From Caulobacter vibrioides (GTDB taxonomy: Bacteria > Pseudomonadota > Alphaproteobacteria > Caulobacterales > Caulobacteraceae), in the NCBI RefSeq assembly GCF_002310375.3, contig NZ_CP023315.3, positions 2,666,001 through 2,730,000 of the forward strand: a stretch of 64,000 bases of DNA, written 5' to 3'. The notes beneath the pieces were generated by a model that worked only from the letters and a program-made list of their open reading frames with translations, was not told where the DNA came from and did no database searches. The translations under genes were made by a program, and so were the position numbers. Shown here piece after piece: positions 15,676 to 24,443 of this stretch; position 1 is the first letter of the stretch; each line of letters opens with the position of its first letter.

Positions 15676-17892
15676 ATGAAAAAGCCCTCGCTCACGGCGC
15701 TCGCGGCCGTTCTCGCCCTTTCCACGCCGGCCCTGGCGCAGAAACTCACCCCTGAACGCATTTTCGCCGATCCCAGCCTGAGCGGCCCCGCTGCGCGCGG
15801 CGTGGCGCTGTCGCCGGACGGCAAGCGCGTCACCTATCTGAAGGGCAAGCCCGAGGCGGCCAATATCCAGGACCTGTGGGCCGCCGACGTGAAGGGCGGC
15901 GAGCCCTATCGCCTGATCGACAGCGCCGCGCTGTCCTCGGGCGACAAGGAGCTGTCGGAAGCCGAGAAGGCCCGCCGTGAACGCGCCCGCGTCTCGGCCC
16001 GCGGCATCATCGAGTACAGCTGGGACCGCCAAGGCCGCTTCATCCTGGTGCCGCTGGACGGCGACCTCTATCTGGACGCCGTCGCCGACGGGAAGATCAC
16101 GCGCCTGACCGAAACCCCAGGTGATGAGGTGGACGCCAAGGTCTCGCCCAAGGGCGGCTATGTCTCGTACGTCCGCGACCAGAACCTCTACATCAAGCCG
16201 GTCGCCGGCGGCGCTGAGACGGCGCTGACCACCGACGGCAAGGACGCCCTGTCGTTCGGCGTCGCCGAGTTCATCGTCCAGGAGGAGCTCGACCGCTTCA
16301 CCGGCTATTGGTGGAGCCCGGACGAGAGCCGCATCGTCTACACTCGTGTCGATGAAAGCACCGTCGACATCGTGCCGCGCGCCGACATCGGTCCGGGCGG
16401 GGCCACCGTCGTCAACCAGCGCTATCCGCGCGCGGGTCGCCCGAACGCCGTCGTCGATCTGTTCGTCCGCGACCTGGCTTCCGGCAAGGTCACGGCCCTG
16501 GACCTGGGCGCCAACAAGGACATCTATGTCGCGCGCGTCGCCTGGTCGGCCGACGGCAAGACCGTCTATGTCCAGCGCCTGTCGCGCGATCAGAAGACGC
16601 TGGACCTGCTGGCCTTCGACGCGGCCACGGGCGCGGGCAAGACCATCCTGACCGACACCGATCCGCACTTCATCGAGGTCAGCAACGACTTCCGCCCGCT
16701 GAAGGATGGCACCTTCCTGTGGGGCTCGGAGAAGGACGGCAACCAGCATCTCTATCGCTACGCCGCCGACGGCAAGCTGATCGCCCAGATCACCAAGGGC
16801 GACTGGCCGGTCATCGGCCTGGAAGGCGTCGACGAGGCCCGCAAGGTCGCCCTCTTCTCGGCCTCGATAGATACGCCGATCGAGCGTCGCCTCTACGAGG
16901 TGAGCTACGCCAAGCCGGGCAAGCCCAAGGCCCTGACCTCGGCCGGCGGCTGGTGGGCCGCCAGGGTGGCCGACGCCGGCGGCGCCTTCGCCGGCACCTA
17001 CAGCGATCCGAAGACCCCGCCCCAGACCGCCCTCTACGCCGCCGACGGCAAGCGCGTGCGCTGGATCGAGGAGAACAAGCTGGCCGAGGGCCATCCCTAC
17101 TGGCCCTACGCCGCCAACCTGCCCGAGCCGGAGTTCGGCGCGTTGAAAGCGGCGGATGGCGAGACCCTGCACTACGAGATCCTCAAGCCGATCGGCTTCG
17201 ACCCTGCCAAGAAGTACCCCGCTATCGTCTCGGTCTATGGCGGCCCGCACGCCCAGCGCGTCATGAAGAGCTGGCACAGCCCGTCGGAGCGCACCTACCT
17301 CGAAGCCGGCTATGTGATCTTCAAGCTGGACAATCGCGGCAGCGGCAACCGCTCGGCCAAGTTCATGCGCGCCCTGGACCGCAAGCTTGGCACCGTCGAG
17401 GTCGATGACCAGCTGCTGGGCGCCAAGTTCCTGGCCAGCAAGCCCTATGTCGACGCCGACAAGCTGGGCGTGATGGGCTGGTCGTACGGCGGCTTCATGA
17501 CCCTGATGCTGCTGACCGCCGAGAACACGCCGTTCAAGGCCGGCGCCTCGGGAGCCCCGCCGACCGAGTGGAGCCTGTACGACACGGCCTATACCGAGCG
17601 CTACATGGGCAAGCCCGAGGAGAACAAGGCCGGCTACGCCTATTCGGACATCAACAACCGGATCGACAAGCTGGCGCCGGGCAGCCTGCTGCTGCTGCAC
17701 GGCATGGCCGACGACAACGTGATCTTCGAGAACAGCACCCGCCTGATGGCGGCCCTGCAACGCAAGGCGATCCCGTTCGAGATGGCGCTCTATCCCGGCG
17801 AGCGCCACAGCGCGCCCGGCAGCAAGACCAAGGGCCTCAGCGTCCTGAAGACCCATCTGGACTTCTTCGATCGTAAGCTGAAGGGCCGATAG
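15676..17892 (+). CDS. Exported S9B prolyl peptidase (dipeptidyl peptidase IV-like)
   Basis: 738 residues; signal peptide MKKPSLTALAAVLALSTPALA. Residues ~30-470 form the beta-propeller domain of DPP-IV, including the conserved FIVQEELDRFTGYWWSPD segment with the double Glu that anchors the substrate N-terminus. The C-terminal alpha/beta-hydrolase has GWSYGGF with nucleophile Ser603, the Asp in HGMADDNVIF and the His in GERHSAPG. It cleaves X-Pro dipeptides from peptide N-termini in the periplasm. Single gene 74 bp after the deacetylase; a GC-rich hairpin without T-tract follows (17905-17928). Confidence 0.92.
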   Translation: MKKPSLTALAAVLALSTPALAQKLTPERIFADPSLSGPAARGVALSPDGKRVTYLKGKPEAANIQDLWAADVKGGEPYRLIDSAALSSGDKELSEAEKARRERARVSARGIIEYSWDRQGRFILVPLDGDLYLDAVADGKITRLTETPGDEVDAKVSPKGGYVSYVRDQNLYIKPVAGGAETALTTDGKDALSFGVAEFIVQEELDRFTGYWWSPDESRIVYTRVDESTVDIVPRADIGPGGATVVNQRYPRAGRPNAVVDLFVRDLASGKVTALDLGANKDIYVARVAWSADGKTVYVQRLSRDQKTLDLLAFDAATGAGKTILTDTDPHFIEVSNDFRPLKDGTFLWGSEKDGNQHLYRYAADGKLIAQITKGDWPVIGLEGVDEARKVALFSASIDTPIERRLYEVSYAKPGKPKALTSAGGWWAARVADAGGAFAGTYSDPKTPPQTALYAADGKRVRWIEENKLAEGHPYWPYAANLPEPEFGALKAADGETLHYEILKPIGFDPAKKYPAIVSVYGGPHAQRVMKSWHSPSERTYLEAGYVIFKLDNRGSGNRSAKFMRALDRKLGTVEVDDQLLGAKFLASKPYVDADKLGVMGWSYGGFMTLMLLTAENTPFKAGASGAPPTEWSLYDTAYTERYMGKPEENKAGYAYSDINNRIDKLAPGSLLLLHGMADDNVIFENSTRLMAALQRKAIPFEMALYPGERHSAPGSKTKGLSVLKTHLDFFDRKLKGR

Positions 17893-17934
17893 GGTTCAGA
17901 GTGGCCCGCGCCCGACCTGGGGCGCGGGCTCGCC

Positions 17935-17978
17935 CCCTGCGACATCGCGCGCACCCCGCTCGACCTTTTGTCGCAGGG
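17935..17978. repeat. Inverted repeat in the leader of the small acidic protein gene
   Basis: CCCTGCGAC (17935-17943) and GTCGCAGGG (17970-17978) are perfect inverted copies with a 26-base loop, about 55 bases before the start at 18034. It may be a leader structure. A further stem CCCGCGCCC/GGGCGCGGG at 17905-17928 lies after the peptidase stop but lacks a T-run. Confidence 0.4.
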
Positions 17979-18033
17979 TGAGGCCGCCGCACCGGGCGTA
18001 TGGTTAAGCGCGCTGATCAAGGAAAACCGCGCC

Positions 18034-18240
18034 ATGACCAAGTCTCCCGACGCCGCCGTTGAATGGCTGCTCGACACTGTCAAGGAAGCCATCGAGGACG
18101 GCCGCGCCACGGTCGAAGACCTTGAAGAATGGCTGCTGGCCGCCATCCTGCTGGAAGAAATGACCCTGGACGAAGAGCAAGACCGCCAGGAAGCCCGCGC
18201 GCTGGACACTTGGCTGAGCGTATCCCAGACGCTTCACTAG
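18034..18240 (+). CDS. Small acidic hypothetical protein
   Basis: 68 residues from the ATG at 18034, chosen because AAGGA (18019-18023) precedes it; an in-frame ATG at 17968 has no such signal and lies inside an inverted repeat. The protein is strongly acidic and helical (VEWLLDTVKEAIEDG, DLEEWLLAAILLEEMTLDEEQD). There is no signal peptide or membrane segment and no recognised family. The pattern of Trp-Leu-Leu repeats suggests a small helical-bundle adaptor, which is only an impression. Confidence 0.65.
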   Translation: MTKSPDAAVEWLLDTVKEAIEDGRATVEDLEEWLLAAILLEEMTLDEEQDRQEARALDTWLSVSQTLH

Positions 18241-18298
18241 TCGGGCCAAGGCGTTCGCAAATGACGCTCCCGCGCAGGTCGCGCGGCGTCCCTGCGCT

Positions 18299-19468
18299 TT
18301 AGCGCTCCTCCCGGAAGGGCGAGTATTCTTCGGTGAGCATCTCCATGTCGCTCTCCACCGCCGAGCGCTCGCGCTGCAGATAGCGCGCCACCGGTTCACG
18401 CAGCATCGGGTCGGCGATCCAGTGCGCGGAATAGACCGCGCTCGGCAGGTAGCCGCGGGCGATCTTGTGCTGCCCTTGCGCGCCGGCCTCGACGCGCGGC
18501 AGGCCAAGGCGGATCGCGTGCTCGATGGCCTGATAGTAGCAGAGCTCGAAATGCAGGAACGGCACGTCCTCGACGCAGCCCCAGTGGCGGCCATAGAGAC
18601 AGTCGCGCCCGATCAGGTTCAGCGCCCCGGCGATCCACGGACCACCCGGGCGCCGCGCCAACAGCAGCAGCACCTTGTCGGCCATGCGCTGGCCTAGCAG
18701 CGAGAAGAACGGGCGATTCAGGTACGGCCGCCCCCACTTGCGCCCGCCAGTGTCCATGTAGAACGCAAAGAAGGCGTCCCAGTGGTCCTCGGTCAGGTCC
18801 GGGCCCGTCAGCGCGACGATCTCCAGCCCTTCCTGGGCGTCGCGGCGCTCGCGGCGGATGGTCTTGCGGCGGTTGGCCGATAGCGCGGCCAGGAAGTCGT
18901 CGAAGGTCGCGTAGCCTCGGTTTTCCCAATGGTACTGCTGGTCCTGGCGCAGCAGCATCCCGCGCTCGCCCATCCAGCGCCACTGATCCTCGACCGGAAA
19001 GGTCACGTGCAGCGACGAGGCGCCCATGCGCTCGCACAGGGTCAGGGCGCCGCCCAGCAGCGCCGAGCGTCCCTCGTCGGCGTCGATATCGGGCCGGACG
19101 ATCAGTCGCGAACCGGTCACCGGCGAGAATGGCGACGAGCATTGGAGCTTGGGATAGTAGCGACCACCGGCGCGCTCATAGGCGTCGGCCCAGGAATGGT
19201 CGAAGACGTATTCGCCCTGGCTGTGGGACTTCAGATAGAGCGGCATGACGCCGGCGACCTGATCGGCCTCGTCCAGCACCGAAAGATGCTGTGGCGCCCA
19301 GCCGGTGCGAGCGGCGACGCAGCCGCTCTCCTCCAGGATCGACAGGAAGTCGTAGGAGACGAACGGATCGCCGGTGGCGGCGGCGCAAGCGTCCCAAGCG
19401 TCCTGGCCAATTTCAGCGATCGCCCGATGGACGCGAACCGCCGACTGGACCCCGATGGCACCCGCCAT
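18299..19468 (-). CDS. GNAT-fold acyltransferase of the DUF482/COG3146 family
   Basis: 389 residues from the ATG at 19468 (a GTG one codon earlier is also possible). Family landmarks are FVSYDFLSILEESG near the N-terminus, HSWADAYERAGGRYYPKLQ, a central FDDFLAALSANRRKTIRRER, and the C-terminal ALNLIGRDCLYGRHWGC, HFELCYYQAIEHAI and GAQGQHKIARGY. The fold is related to FemAB/GNAT transferases, but the reaction is not established. The start overlaps the GDPD stop (TGATG), so it is translationally coupled as the last gene of the RidA-GDPD-acyltransferase operon. Confidence 0.85.
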   Translation of the reverse strand: MAGAIGVQSAVRVHRAIAEIGQDAWDACAAATGDPFVSYDFLSILEESGCVAARTGWAPQHLSVLDEADQVAGVMPLYLKSHSQGEYVFDHSWADAYERAGGRYYPKLQCSSPFSPVTGSRLIVRPDIDADEGRSALLGGALTLCERMGASSLHVTFPVEDQWRWMGERGMLLRQDQQYHWENRGYATFDDFLAALSANRRKTIRRERRDAQEGLEIVALTGPDLTEDHWDAFFAFYMDTGGRKWGRPYLNRPFFSLLGQRMADKVLLLLARRPGGPWIAGALNLIGRDCLYGRHWGCVEDVPFLHFELCYYQAIEHAIRLGLPRVEAGAQGQHKIARGYLPSAVYSAHWIADPMLREPVARYLQRERSAVESDMEMLTEEYSPFREER

Positions 19469-20241
19469 CACGCGTGGAAACCCTCGAAGATGAGGTTATC
19501 GCAGTGATCCTTCACCGCGTCCCACTGTTCGGGCCTTCTGACCGTCCACGCGATCACCGGCATGCCGTTGGCGCGAAGCGCGTCGGCCTTGGGGCTGGGC
19601 AGCATGTCCAAGCCCAGGGCCAGGAAGTCCGGTCGCGCGATCTCGACGTGCTCCAAGGCGGCCATGGACTTGCGAATCTCGGGCGCCACGTGACGCGCGC
19701 CCTCGTCGTTCCAGCCGTAGCTATCGAGGCCCCGCAGGATCTGCGGGTGATGGTCGGCGAACCAGGCGTGAGAATAGGGATTGAAGCCGATGATGGCCGT
19801 TGGGCCATTGTGGTCGATCAGGACCTCGGAAACCCGCTTCTCCAGCGCGCCGACCTCGCCGAACGGGGTCTTCAGCTCGATGTGGACCATGGCGCGATGG
19901 CCGATCACGGTCAGGGCCTCGGCCAGGGTCGGAATGGTCTCGTCCGTGCCCTTCAAGGAGAGGGCGGCCAGTTCGGCCGCGGTGTGATCGCGCACACGGC
20001 CCTCGACGCCGGTCATCCGCTCCAGACGCTCGTCATGGAACACCACCGCGTCCCCGTCGGCGGTCAGTTGCACGTCCAGCTCGATGCCGTAGTCTTGGGA
20101 GCAAGCGGCCTGGAAGGCGCCCAGCGAGTTCTCCGGGGCGCCGTCACGAGTCCACAGGCCGCGATGGGCGATCGGTCGATCAAACAGCGCGCCCCACGCC
20201 GCTCCGAAGGTCTCGACCGGAGGGCGTTCGCGCGCGCGCAT
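19468..20241 (-). CDS. Glycerophosphodiester phosphodiesterase
   Basis: 257 residues, cytoplasmic (no signal peptide). The GDPD active site is visible: PIAHRGLW with catalytic His-Arg, ENSLGAF with the metal-binding Glu, GIELDVQLTADGDAVVFHD with Glu/Asp ligands and second His, and later HIELK and WTVRR. It hydrolyses glycerophosphodiesters to glycerol-3-phosphate and an alcohol, for phospholipid turnover. The ATG overlaps the stop of the RidA gene (ATGA) and its own stop overlaps the next start, giving a tight three-gene operon. Confidence 0.9.
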   Translation of the reverse strand: MRARERPPVETFGAAWGALFDRPIAHRGLWTRDGAPENSLGAFQAACSQDYGIELDVQLTADGDAVVFHDERLERMTGVEGRVRDHTAAELAALSLKGTDETIPTLAEALTVIGHRAMVHIELKTPFGEVGALEKRVSEVLIDHNGPTAIIGFNPYSHAWFADHHPQILRGLDSYGWNDEGARHVAPEIRKSMAALEHVEIARPDFLALGLDMLPSPKADALRANGMPVIAWTVRRPEQWDAVKDHCDNLIFEGFHA

Positions 20242-20702
20242 CAGGCGATCTCCACCACCGCGTCGACCTCGACCGCAAAGCCGAGGGGCAGCTTGTAGAC
20301 CCCGACCGCCGAGCGGGCGTGACGCCCCTTGTCGCCCAGGGCTTCGACCATCAGGTCCGAGCAGCCGTTGATGACCTTGGGGATGTCGATGAAGTCGGGC
20401 CCCGCCTGAACGAAGCCGCCAAGCTTCACCACGCGGACCACGCGTTCCAGATCGCCGTCGCAGGCGGCCTTCATCTGGGCCAGCAGATTGATCCCGCAAA
20501 GACGCGCGGCCTTCTGGGCGGTCTCCAGATCGACGTCGACGCCGACCGTGCCTTTGATCCCACCGTCGGCGGCGATCGAGATCTGACCCGAGATGTGAAC
20601 CAGGTTCCCGGCGCGCACGAACGGCACATAGTTGGCCACCGGCGCCACAGGCTGCGGCAGCTCCACGCCCATGGCCTTCAGGCGGTCCTCGACGGTCGAC
20701 AT
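20241..20702 (-). CDS. RidA/YjgF family protein
   Basis: 153 residues from the ATG at 20702 (GGAG upstream); a longer frame to 20774 adds unconserved sequence. Features of the Rid fold are NYVPFVRAGNLVHISGQI, the VVRVVKLGGFVQAG stretch, and the C-terminal RSAVGVYKLPLGFAVEVDAVVEI with the Arg and LP motif of the enamine/imine deaminase site. It probably deaminates reactive enamine intermediates released by PLP enzymes. First gene of the operon with GDPD and the DUF482 acyltransferase. Confidence 0.87.
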   Translation of the reverse strand: MSTVEDRLKAMGVELPQPVAPVANYVPFVRAGNLVHISGQISIAADGGIKGTVGVDVDLETAQKAARLCGINLLAQMKAACDGDLERVVRVVKLGGFVQAGPDFIDIPKVINGCSDLMVEALGDKGRHARSAVGVYKLPLGFAVEVDAVVEIA

Positions 20703-20801
20703 GCACGCGCTCCACTCAGTTTCTGGAGGCATGCTTACCGCGCCGAACCGGTCGGCAAAAGGCCTAAGCCGCACAGGGCTTGCAGCGCAAAGCGCCCAAA
20801 C

Positions 20802-20834
20802 AGAAAAGGCCCGGACCTTGCGATCCGGGCCTTC
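20802..20834 (-). terminator. Rho-independent terminator of the phasin gene
   Basis: AAGGCCCGGA (20806-20815), loop of 8, TCCGGGCCTT (20824-20833); on the minus strand the stem runs into TTTT then CTG. It lies 48 bases after the phasin stop. Confidence 0.8.
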
Positions 20835-20881
20835 AAGTTCTGATGTCTCAGACGCGCCGTCGGGCGCGCCTGGAGCAGGCC

Positions 20882-21316
20882 TTAGCGGGCGGCCTGGAAC
20901 TTTTCGACGGCGGCGCTGACGCGCTCGTTCAGCGGCTTCACCGAGTCCTTGATCGAAGCCGAGACGATCTCCGAGGCCTTGCTGACCTGGGCGATGTAGG
21001 CTTCCAGGGCCGACTTGGCCCAGGCGGTCTGCAGCTCGACGGCTTCCTGCACGCTCTTGGCGGCGGCCAGCGACTTGGCGGCGGCGACTTGGTCTTCGGC
21101 GGCCTTCTTCGAGTAGGCGAAGGTCTGGGCGCCCAGCGCTTCAGCGCCCTTGGTGGCGGCGGTCACCGAGGCGACGACGGCTTCCAGGTTCTTCTTCGAA
21201 TGGGTGTTGGCTTCGGCCAGCGCGGCCAGAGACTTCTCGACGCCGTCCTTGAACGCTTGGTTCGAGGCGGTGGTCATCTGCTCGACGGTGGTCTTCATGG
21301 TTTCGGCGGCGGCCAT
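20882..21316 (-). CDS. Phasin family protein (polyhydroxyalkanoate granule-associated)
   Basis: 144 residues from the ATG at 21316 with AGGAG upstream. Ala-rich amphipathic helices carry the phasin pattern: QAFKDGVEKSLAALAEANTHSKKNLEAVVAS, ALGAQTFAYSKKAAEDQVAAAKSLAAAKSVQEAVELQ, and SKASEIVSASIKDSVKPLNERV. Phasins coat PHB granules and limit their coalescence. The gene is monocistronic with a strong terminator. A TGC-rich inverted repeat in its upstream region may be a PhaR operator. Confidence 0.88.
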   Translation of the reverse strand: MAAAETMKTTVEQMTTASNQAFKDGVEKSLAALAEANTHSKKNLEAVVASVTAATKGAEALGAQTFAYSKKAAEDQVAAAKSLAAAKSVQEAVELQTAWAKSALEAYIAQVSKASEIVSASIKDSVKPLNERVSAAVEKFQAAR

Positions 21317-21403
21317 GGGAAGTCTCCTGGGGAGGAAATGGGGCGGGGCGGAAGGTCGAGCTGCAACTCGTCCCTTTGCGCTTGGAACAACGCCGGTTTG
21401 CCA

Positions 21404-21418
21404 TGTTGCAGTGCAGCA
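21404..21418. promoter_or_regulatory. TGC-rich inverted repeat upstream of phasin (possible PhaR operator)
   Basis: TGTTGCA-G-TGCAGCA: six of seven positions are symmetric. It sits ~90 bp upstream of the phasin start, next to a TTGACT (minus strand, 21426-21421) that could be a -35 box. PHB regulators of the PhaR type are reported to bind TGC-rich palindromes near phasin genes; the assignment here is inference. Confidence 0.4.
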
Positions 21419-21612
21419 GTCAAGGATTTTGTGCACCGCACCATAACCTAAGGGCAAGCTGCAGCCTTGGCGCCGCGCGCCTTATTTTTCCGCGTCCGCG
21501 GCAAGATCGCTCACCAGTTGTTTACTTTGGCGAAACACCGCATCCACCATGGTAGGCTCTACGCGTGTGGCGGTGCGGAACCGCTTCCAGTTCAAATGAC
21601 GGACGTCGCTTC

Positions 21613-22920
21613 ATGTTCGCCAGGCTTACCTCCGCCCGCTCCCTGCTCGCCGCCACGGGTCTGGCCCTGGCCTGCCTCGTCGGCGCGGTCGCGCCGTCGG
21701 TGGCCGTGGCCGCCACGCCCTACCTGCAGCTGAATGCGTCGGAGCCCAAGTACGCGGCGATCGTCATCGACGCCAATTCGGGCGAAGTCCTCTACGACAA
21801 GCGCGGCGACAGCCCGCGCTATCCGGCTTCGGTCACCAAGGTGATGACGCTGTACCTGACCTTCGAGGCGCTGAGCGAAGGACGGTTGAAGCTGACCGAT
21901 CAAGTCGTGATGTCGCCCCGCGCGGCGGCTCAGGCGCCCACCAAGATTGGCCTGCGCCCCGGCGAAAGCATGACCGTCGACGAGGCCATCAAGGCCATGA
22001 CGGTCAAGTCGGCCAACGATGTCGCCACCGCCATGGCCGAGCGACTCGCCGGCAGTGAGTCGCGTTTCGCGGCCTTGATGACCCTGCGCGGCCAAGAGTT
22101 GGGCATGCGCAACACGCGCTTCGTGAACGCTTCGGGCCTGCCCGACAGCCGGCAGATTTCGACCGCCCGCGACCTGGCCATCCTGTCGCGCGCCACGATG
22201 CGAGATTTCCCCCAGTACTACAGCTACTTCTCGGTGAAGGGCTTCTATTTCCGGGGCAACTACATCAAGGGCCACAACCGCCTGCTGGACAGCATGGAAG
22301 GGTTTGACGGCCTGAAGACGGGCTACACCAACGCTTCGGGCTTCAACCTGGCCGGCTCGGCCGTGCGCGATGGTCGCCGCCTGATCGCCGTGGTGCTGGG
22401 CGGCCCCTCGACCGCCTGGCGCGACAACAACATGGAAGACCTGCTGCTGACCGGCTTCGACGTCATCAAGCGCCGGTCGCGCGGCGAGCGCACCACCATC
22501 GCGGCCAACATCTATGAGGACGAACCGTCGGGCCCGATCGAGCGTCCGTCGGCCGAGCAAGGCGACGGCGAGCAGGCCGGTCTCAGCATTGTCCTGACCG
22601 AGAACCCCCGCTCCGCGCCCGTGAAGGTCTCTCCCACCCTGCGCGGGGCCCAGGCGGCGACGCCGGTCAAGGCGGTGAAGAAGCCCAAGGGCGAATGGGG
22701 CGTTCAGGTCGGCGCCTTCCGCTCCAAGTCGCTGGCCAACGAACAGCTGAAGCTGGTGCGCGGCCGGATCACCAAGCTGGTCAGCGACGCCGAGGGCGCC
22801 GTGGAAGGGGCCGGCGGCATGTTCCGGGCGCAGTTCCAAGGCATGACCGGCGAAGCCGCCCGCGAGGCCTGCACGGCCCTCAAGGCCAAGCGCATGCCCT
22901 GCATCGTGCTGAAGCCGTAG
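21613..22920 (+). CDS. D-alanyl-D-alanine carboxypeptidase with C-terminal SPOR domain
   Basis: 435 residues from the ATG at 21613, giving signal peptide MFARLTSARSLLAATGLAL...AVAA. The S11 penicillin-binding active site is complete: SVTK (SxxK), SAND (SxN) and KTG in LKTGYTNASG. From residue ~355 a SPOR domain begins (EWGVQVGAFRSKSLANEQL) and ends CTALKAKRMPCIVL, which binds denuded septal peptidoglycan. The enzyme trims the terminal D-Ala of peptidoglycan stem peptides; the SPOR domain predicts recruitment to the division site. It lacks the usual C-terminal amphipathic anchor, replaced by SPOR. Single gene, terminator follows. Confidence 0.92.
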   Translation: MFARLTSARSLLAATGLALACLVGAVAPSVAVAATPYLQLNASEPKYAAIVIDANSGEVLYDKRGDSPRYPASVTKVMTLYLTFEALSEGRLKLTDQVVMSPRAAAQAPTKIGLRPGESMTVDEAIKAMTVKSANDVATAMAERLAGSESRFAALMTLRGQELGMRNTRFVNASGLPDSRQISTARDLAILSRATMRDFPQYYSYFSVKGFYFRGNYIKGHNRLLDSMEGFDGLKTGYTNASGFNLAGSAVRDGRRLIAVVLGGPSTAWRDNNMEDLLLTGFDVIKRRSRGERTTIAANIYEDEPSGPIERPSAEQGDGEQAGLSIVLTENPRSAPVKVSPTLRGAQAATPVKAVKKPKGEWGVQVGAFRSKSLANEQLKLVRGRITKLVSDAEGAVEGAGGMFRAQFQGMTGEAAREACTALKAKRMPCIVLKP

Positions 22921-22971
22921 GCCAAACCCGCCTTCGATTTTCCCCGGCCAACGCTGGGGCCCAGACGAACC

Positions 22972-23007
22972 AAGAGCGCCGGGCGGCTTCGCTCCGGCGC
23001 TCTTTGC
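22972..23007 (+). terminator. Probable Rho-independent terminator after the carboxypeptidase gene
   Basis: AAGAGCGCCGG (22972-22982), 11-base loop, CCGGCGCTCTT (22994-23004), then a short T-rich end. Perfect 11-bp stem, modest T-tract. Confidence 0.7.
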
Positions 23008-23033
23008 AATCACGGCCAAGACCCCGACTGGAT

Positions 23034-23066
23034 CTGGACCCCGGCCTTCGCCGGGAAGGTCGGACT
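23034..23066. repeat. Fragment of a dispersed CCCGGCCTTCGCCGGG repeat
   Basis: CCCGGC-CTTC-GCCGGG (23040-23055) within a CTGGACCCC...GGGAAGGTCGGA context is a familiar intergenic repeat in alphaproteobacteria. It touches the stop of the minus-strand aminotransferase gene and may serve as its 3' hairpin. Confidence 0.5.
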
Positions 23067-24309
23067 AGGGGTTGATCGCCTTTTCGACCAGCCGCGCCAG
23101 GCGCTGCACGCCCTCCTCGATCTGCGCGTCGGTCGGCAGCGAGTAGCTGAGGCGGATCGCGTTGGTCGTCTGCTTTTCAGCGAAGAACGGCGCGCCGGGC
23201 ACGAAGGCCACGCGCTCTTCCTCGATGGCCCGCGCCAACAGAGCCGCGCCGTCGACGCCCTCCGGGAGGTCGATCCAGACGAACATGCCCCCTTCGGGGT
23301 GCGACCAGCTCACGCCCTTGGGCATGGTCCGCTCCAGCGCCGCCAGCATCACCCGCGCCTTGGCCCCATAGGCGCCGCGCAGGCGGTGCAGGTGTTGGTC
23401 ATAGCCCTCTGTCACCGCGCGATGGGCGACCATCTGGTTGATCGTCGAGACGTGCAGATCCGCGCCCTGCTTGAGCAGCACCAGCTTCTCGATCACGGGC
23501 TTGGGCCCGCAGACCCAGCCGATCCGCAAGGCCGGCGACAGGGTCTTGGACAGGGTGCCCAGGAACAGCGTACGAGCGTTGTCGATCCCGCCCGAGCGGG
23601 CGATGTCCAAGCCCAGCACCGTCGGCGTCGCCTCGCCGGCGAAACGCAACTCGCGATAGGCCGCGTCCTCGACCAGAGTCATGTCCAGGCGATCAGCCAT
23701 GGCCAGCAGCGCCTCGCGCTCGGCCAGGGTCAGGCTGACGCCCGTGGGATTGGCGAAGTCGGGCACGAAATAGCCCAGAGGCTGCGGCGCGCGCCCGGCC
23801 ATCAGGGCCGCTTCGTCGACGCCCTGGCTCAGCGCCGTCTCCGGCAGGTCCAGATAGGCCGGCTCATAGCCGTTGAAGGCCTGCAACGCGCCCAGATAGG
23901 TCGGACGCGCGACCATCACCGTGTCGCCCTTGGTCAGGAACAGCTTGCCGATCAGGTCCAGCGCCTGCTGCGAGCCGGCCGTCAGCATGATGTTGTCCGC
24001 ATCGCACGGCATGCCGTCGCGGGTCATGCGCTCGGCGATCCACTGGCGCAGCGGCAGGTAGCCTTCGCTCACCGAGTACTGCAGCGCCTGCCGCGACAGG
24101 ACCGGATCGGCGAGGATGGCGTCGTAGCCCTTCTGGATCTCCTGGGCCGGGAACAGGCCCGGATCAGGAATGCCGCCGGCGAACGACAGGATATCGGGTT
24201 GGTCGAGCAGCTTGAGCAGCTCGCGGATCTCGCTGGCGCGCACGCGGCTCATGCGTTCGCTGAAGCGGCCGGCCCAGTCTTGGGCGCGCTCTTGGGTCTG
24301 GGTCGTCAT
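23065..24309 (-). CDS. PLP-dependent class I/II aminotransferase (LysN/2-aminoadipate transaminase type)
   Basis: 414 residues from the ATG at 24309 (a TTG four codons upstream is less likely). Signatures of the MocR/LysN-like subgroup are DILSFAGGIPDPGLFP, ALQYSVSEGYLPLRQWIAERM, the TAGSQQALDLIGK turn, PDFANPTGVSL, and the PLP-lysine segment GTLSKTLSPALRIGW with Arg-Ile-Gly-Trp following. There is no N-terminal GntR domain, so it is a free enzyme. It transfers an amino group between an amino acid and a 2-oxo acid; broad-specificity or 2-aminoadipate/aromatic activity is typical of the group. Monocistronic. Confidence 0.88.
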   Translation of the reverse strand: MTTQTQERAQDWAGRFSERMSRVRASEIRELLKLLDQPDILSFAGGIPDPGLFPAQEIQKGYDAILADPVLSRQALQYSVSEGYLPLRQWIAERMTRDGMPCDADNIMLTAGSQQALDLIGKLFLTKGDTVMVARPTYLGALQAFNGYEPAYLDLPETALSQGVDEAALMAGRAPQPLGYFVPDFANPTGVSLTLAEREALLAMADRLDMTLVEDAAYRELRFAGEATPTVLGLDIARSGGIDNARTLFLGTLSKTLSPALRIGWVCGPKPVIEKLVLLKQGADLHVSTINQMVAHRAVTEGYDQHLHRLRGAYGAKARVMLAALERTMPKGVSWSHPEGGMFVWIDLPEGVDGAALLARAIEEERVAFVPGAPFFAEKQTTNAIRLSYSLPTDAQIEEGVQRLARLVEKAINP

Positions 24310-24443
24310 GGCAGTGATCAAAGTCCGAACTTAAAAATGACATCGGGAGCCACGGATCGCGGCTCGTCCTGAACCGGGTTCAGGGCGTCATACCGAGCAG
24401 GTTTGGCCCGACGAGCGGCGGCGCCAGAAGCGTTCGCGATTGA

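Noticed and set aside
15616..17856. Long minus-strand frame opposite the DPP-IV-like peptidase
   Set aside because: High-GC antisense shadow; no motif, no ribosome binding site, and the plus strand encodes a complete peptidase.
17905..17928. Terminator after the DPP-IV-like gene
   Set aside because: The GC stem is good, but no T-tract follows on either strand, so it is noted only as a hairpin.
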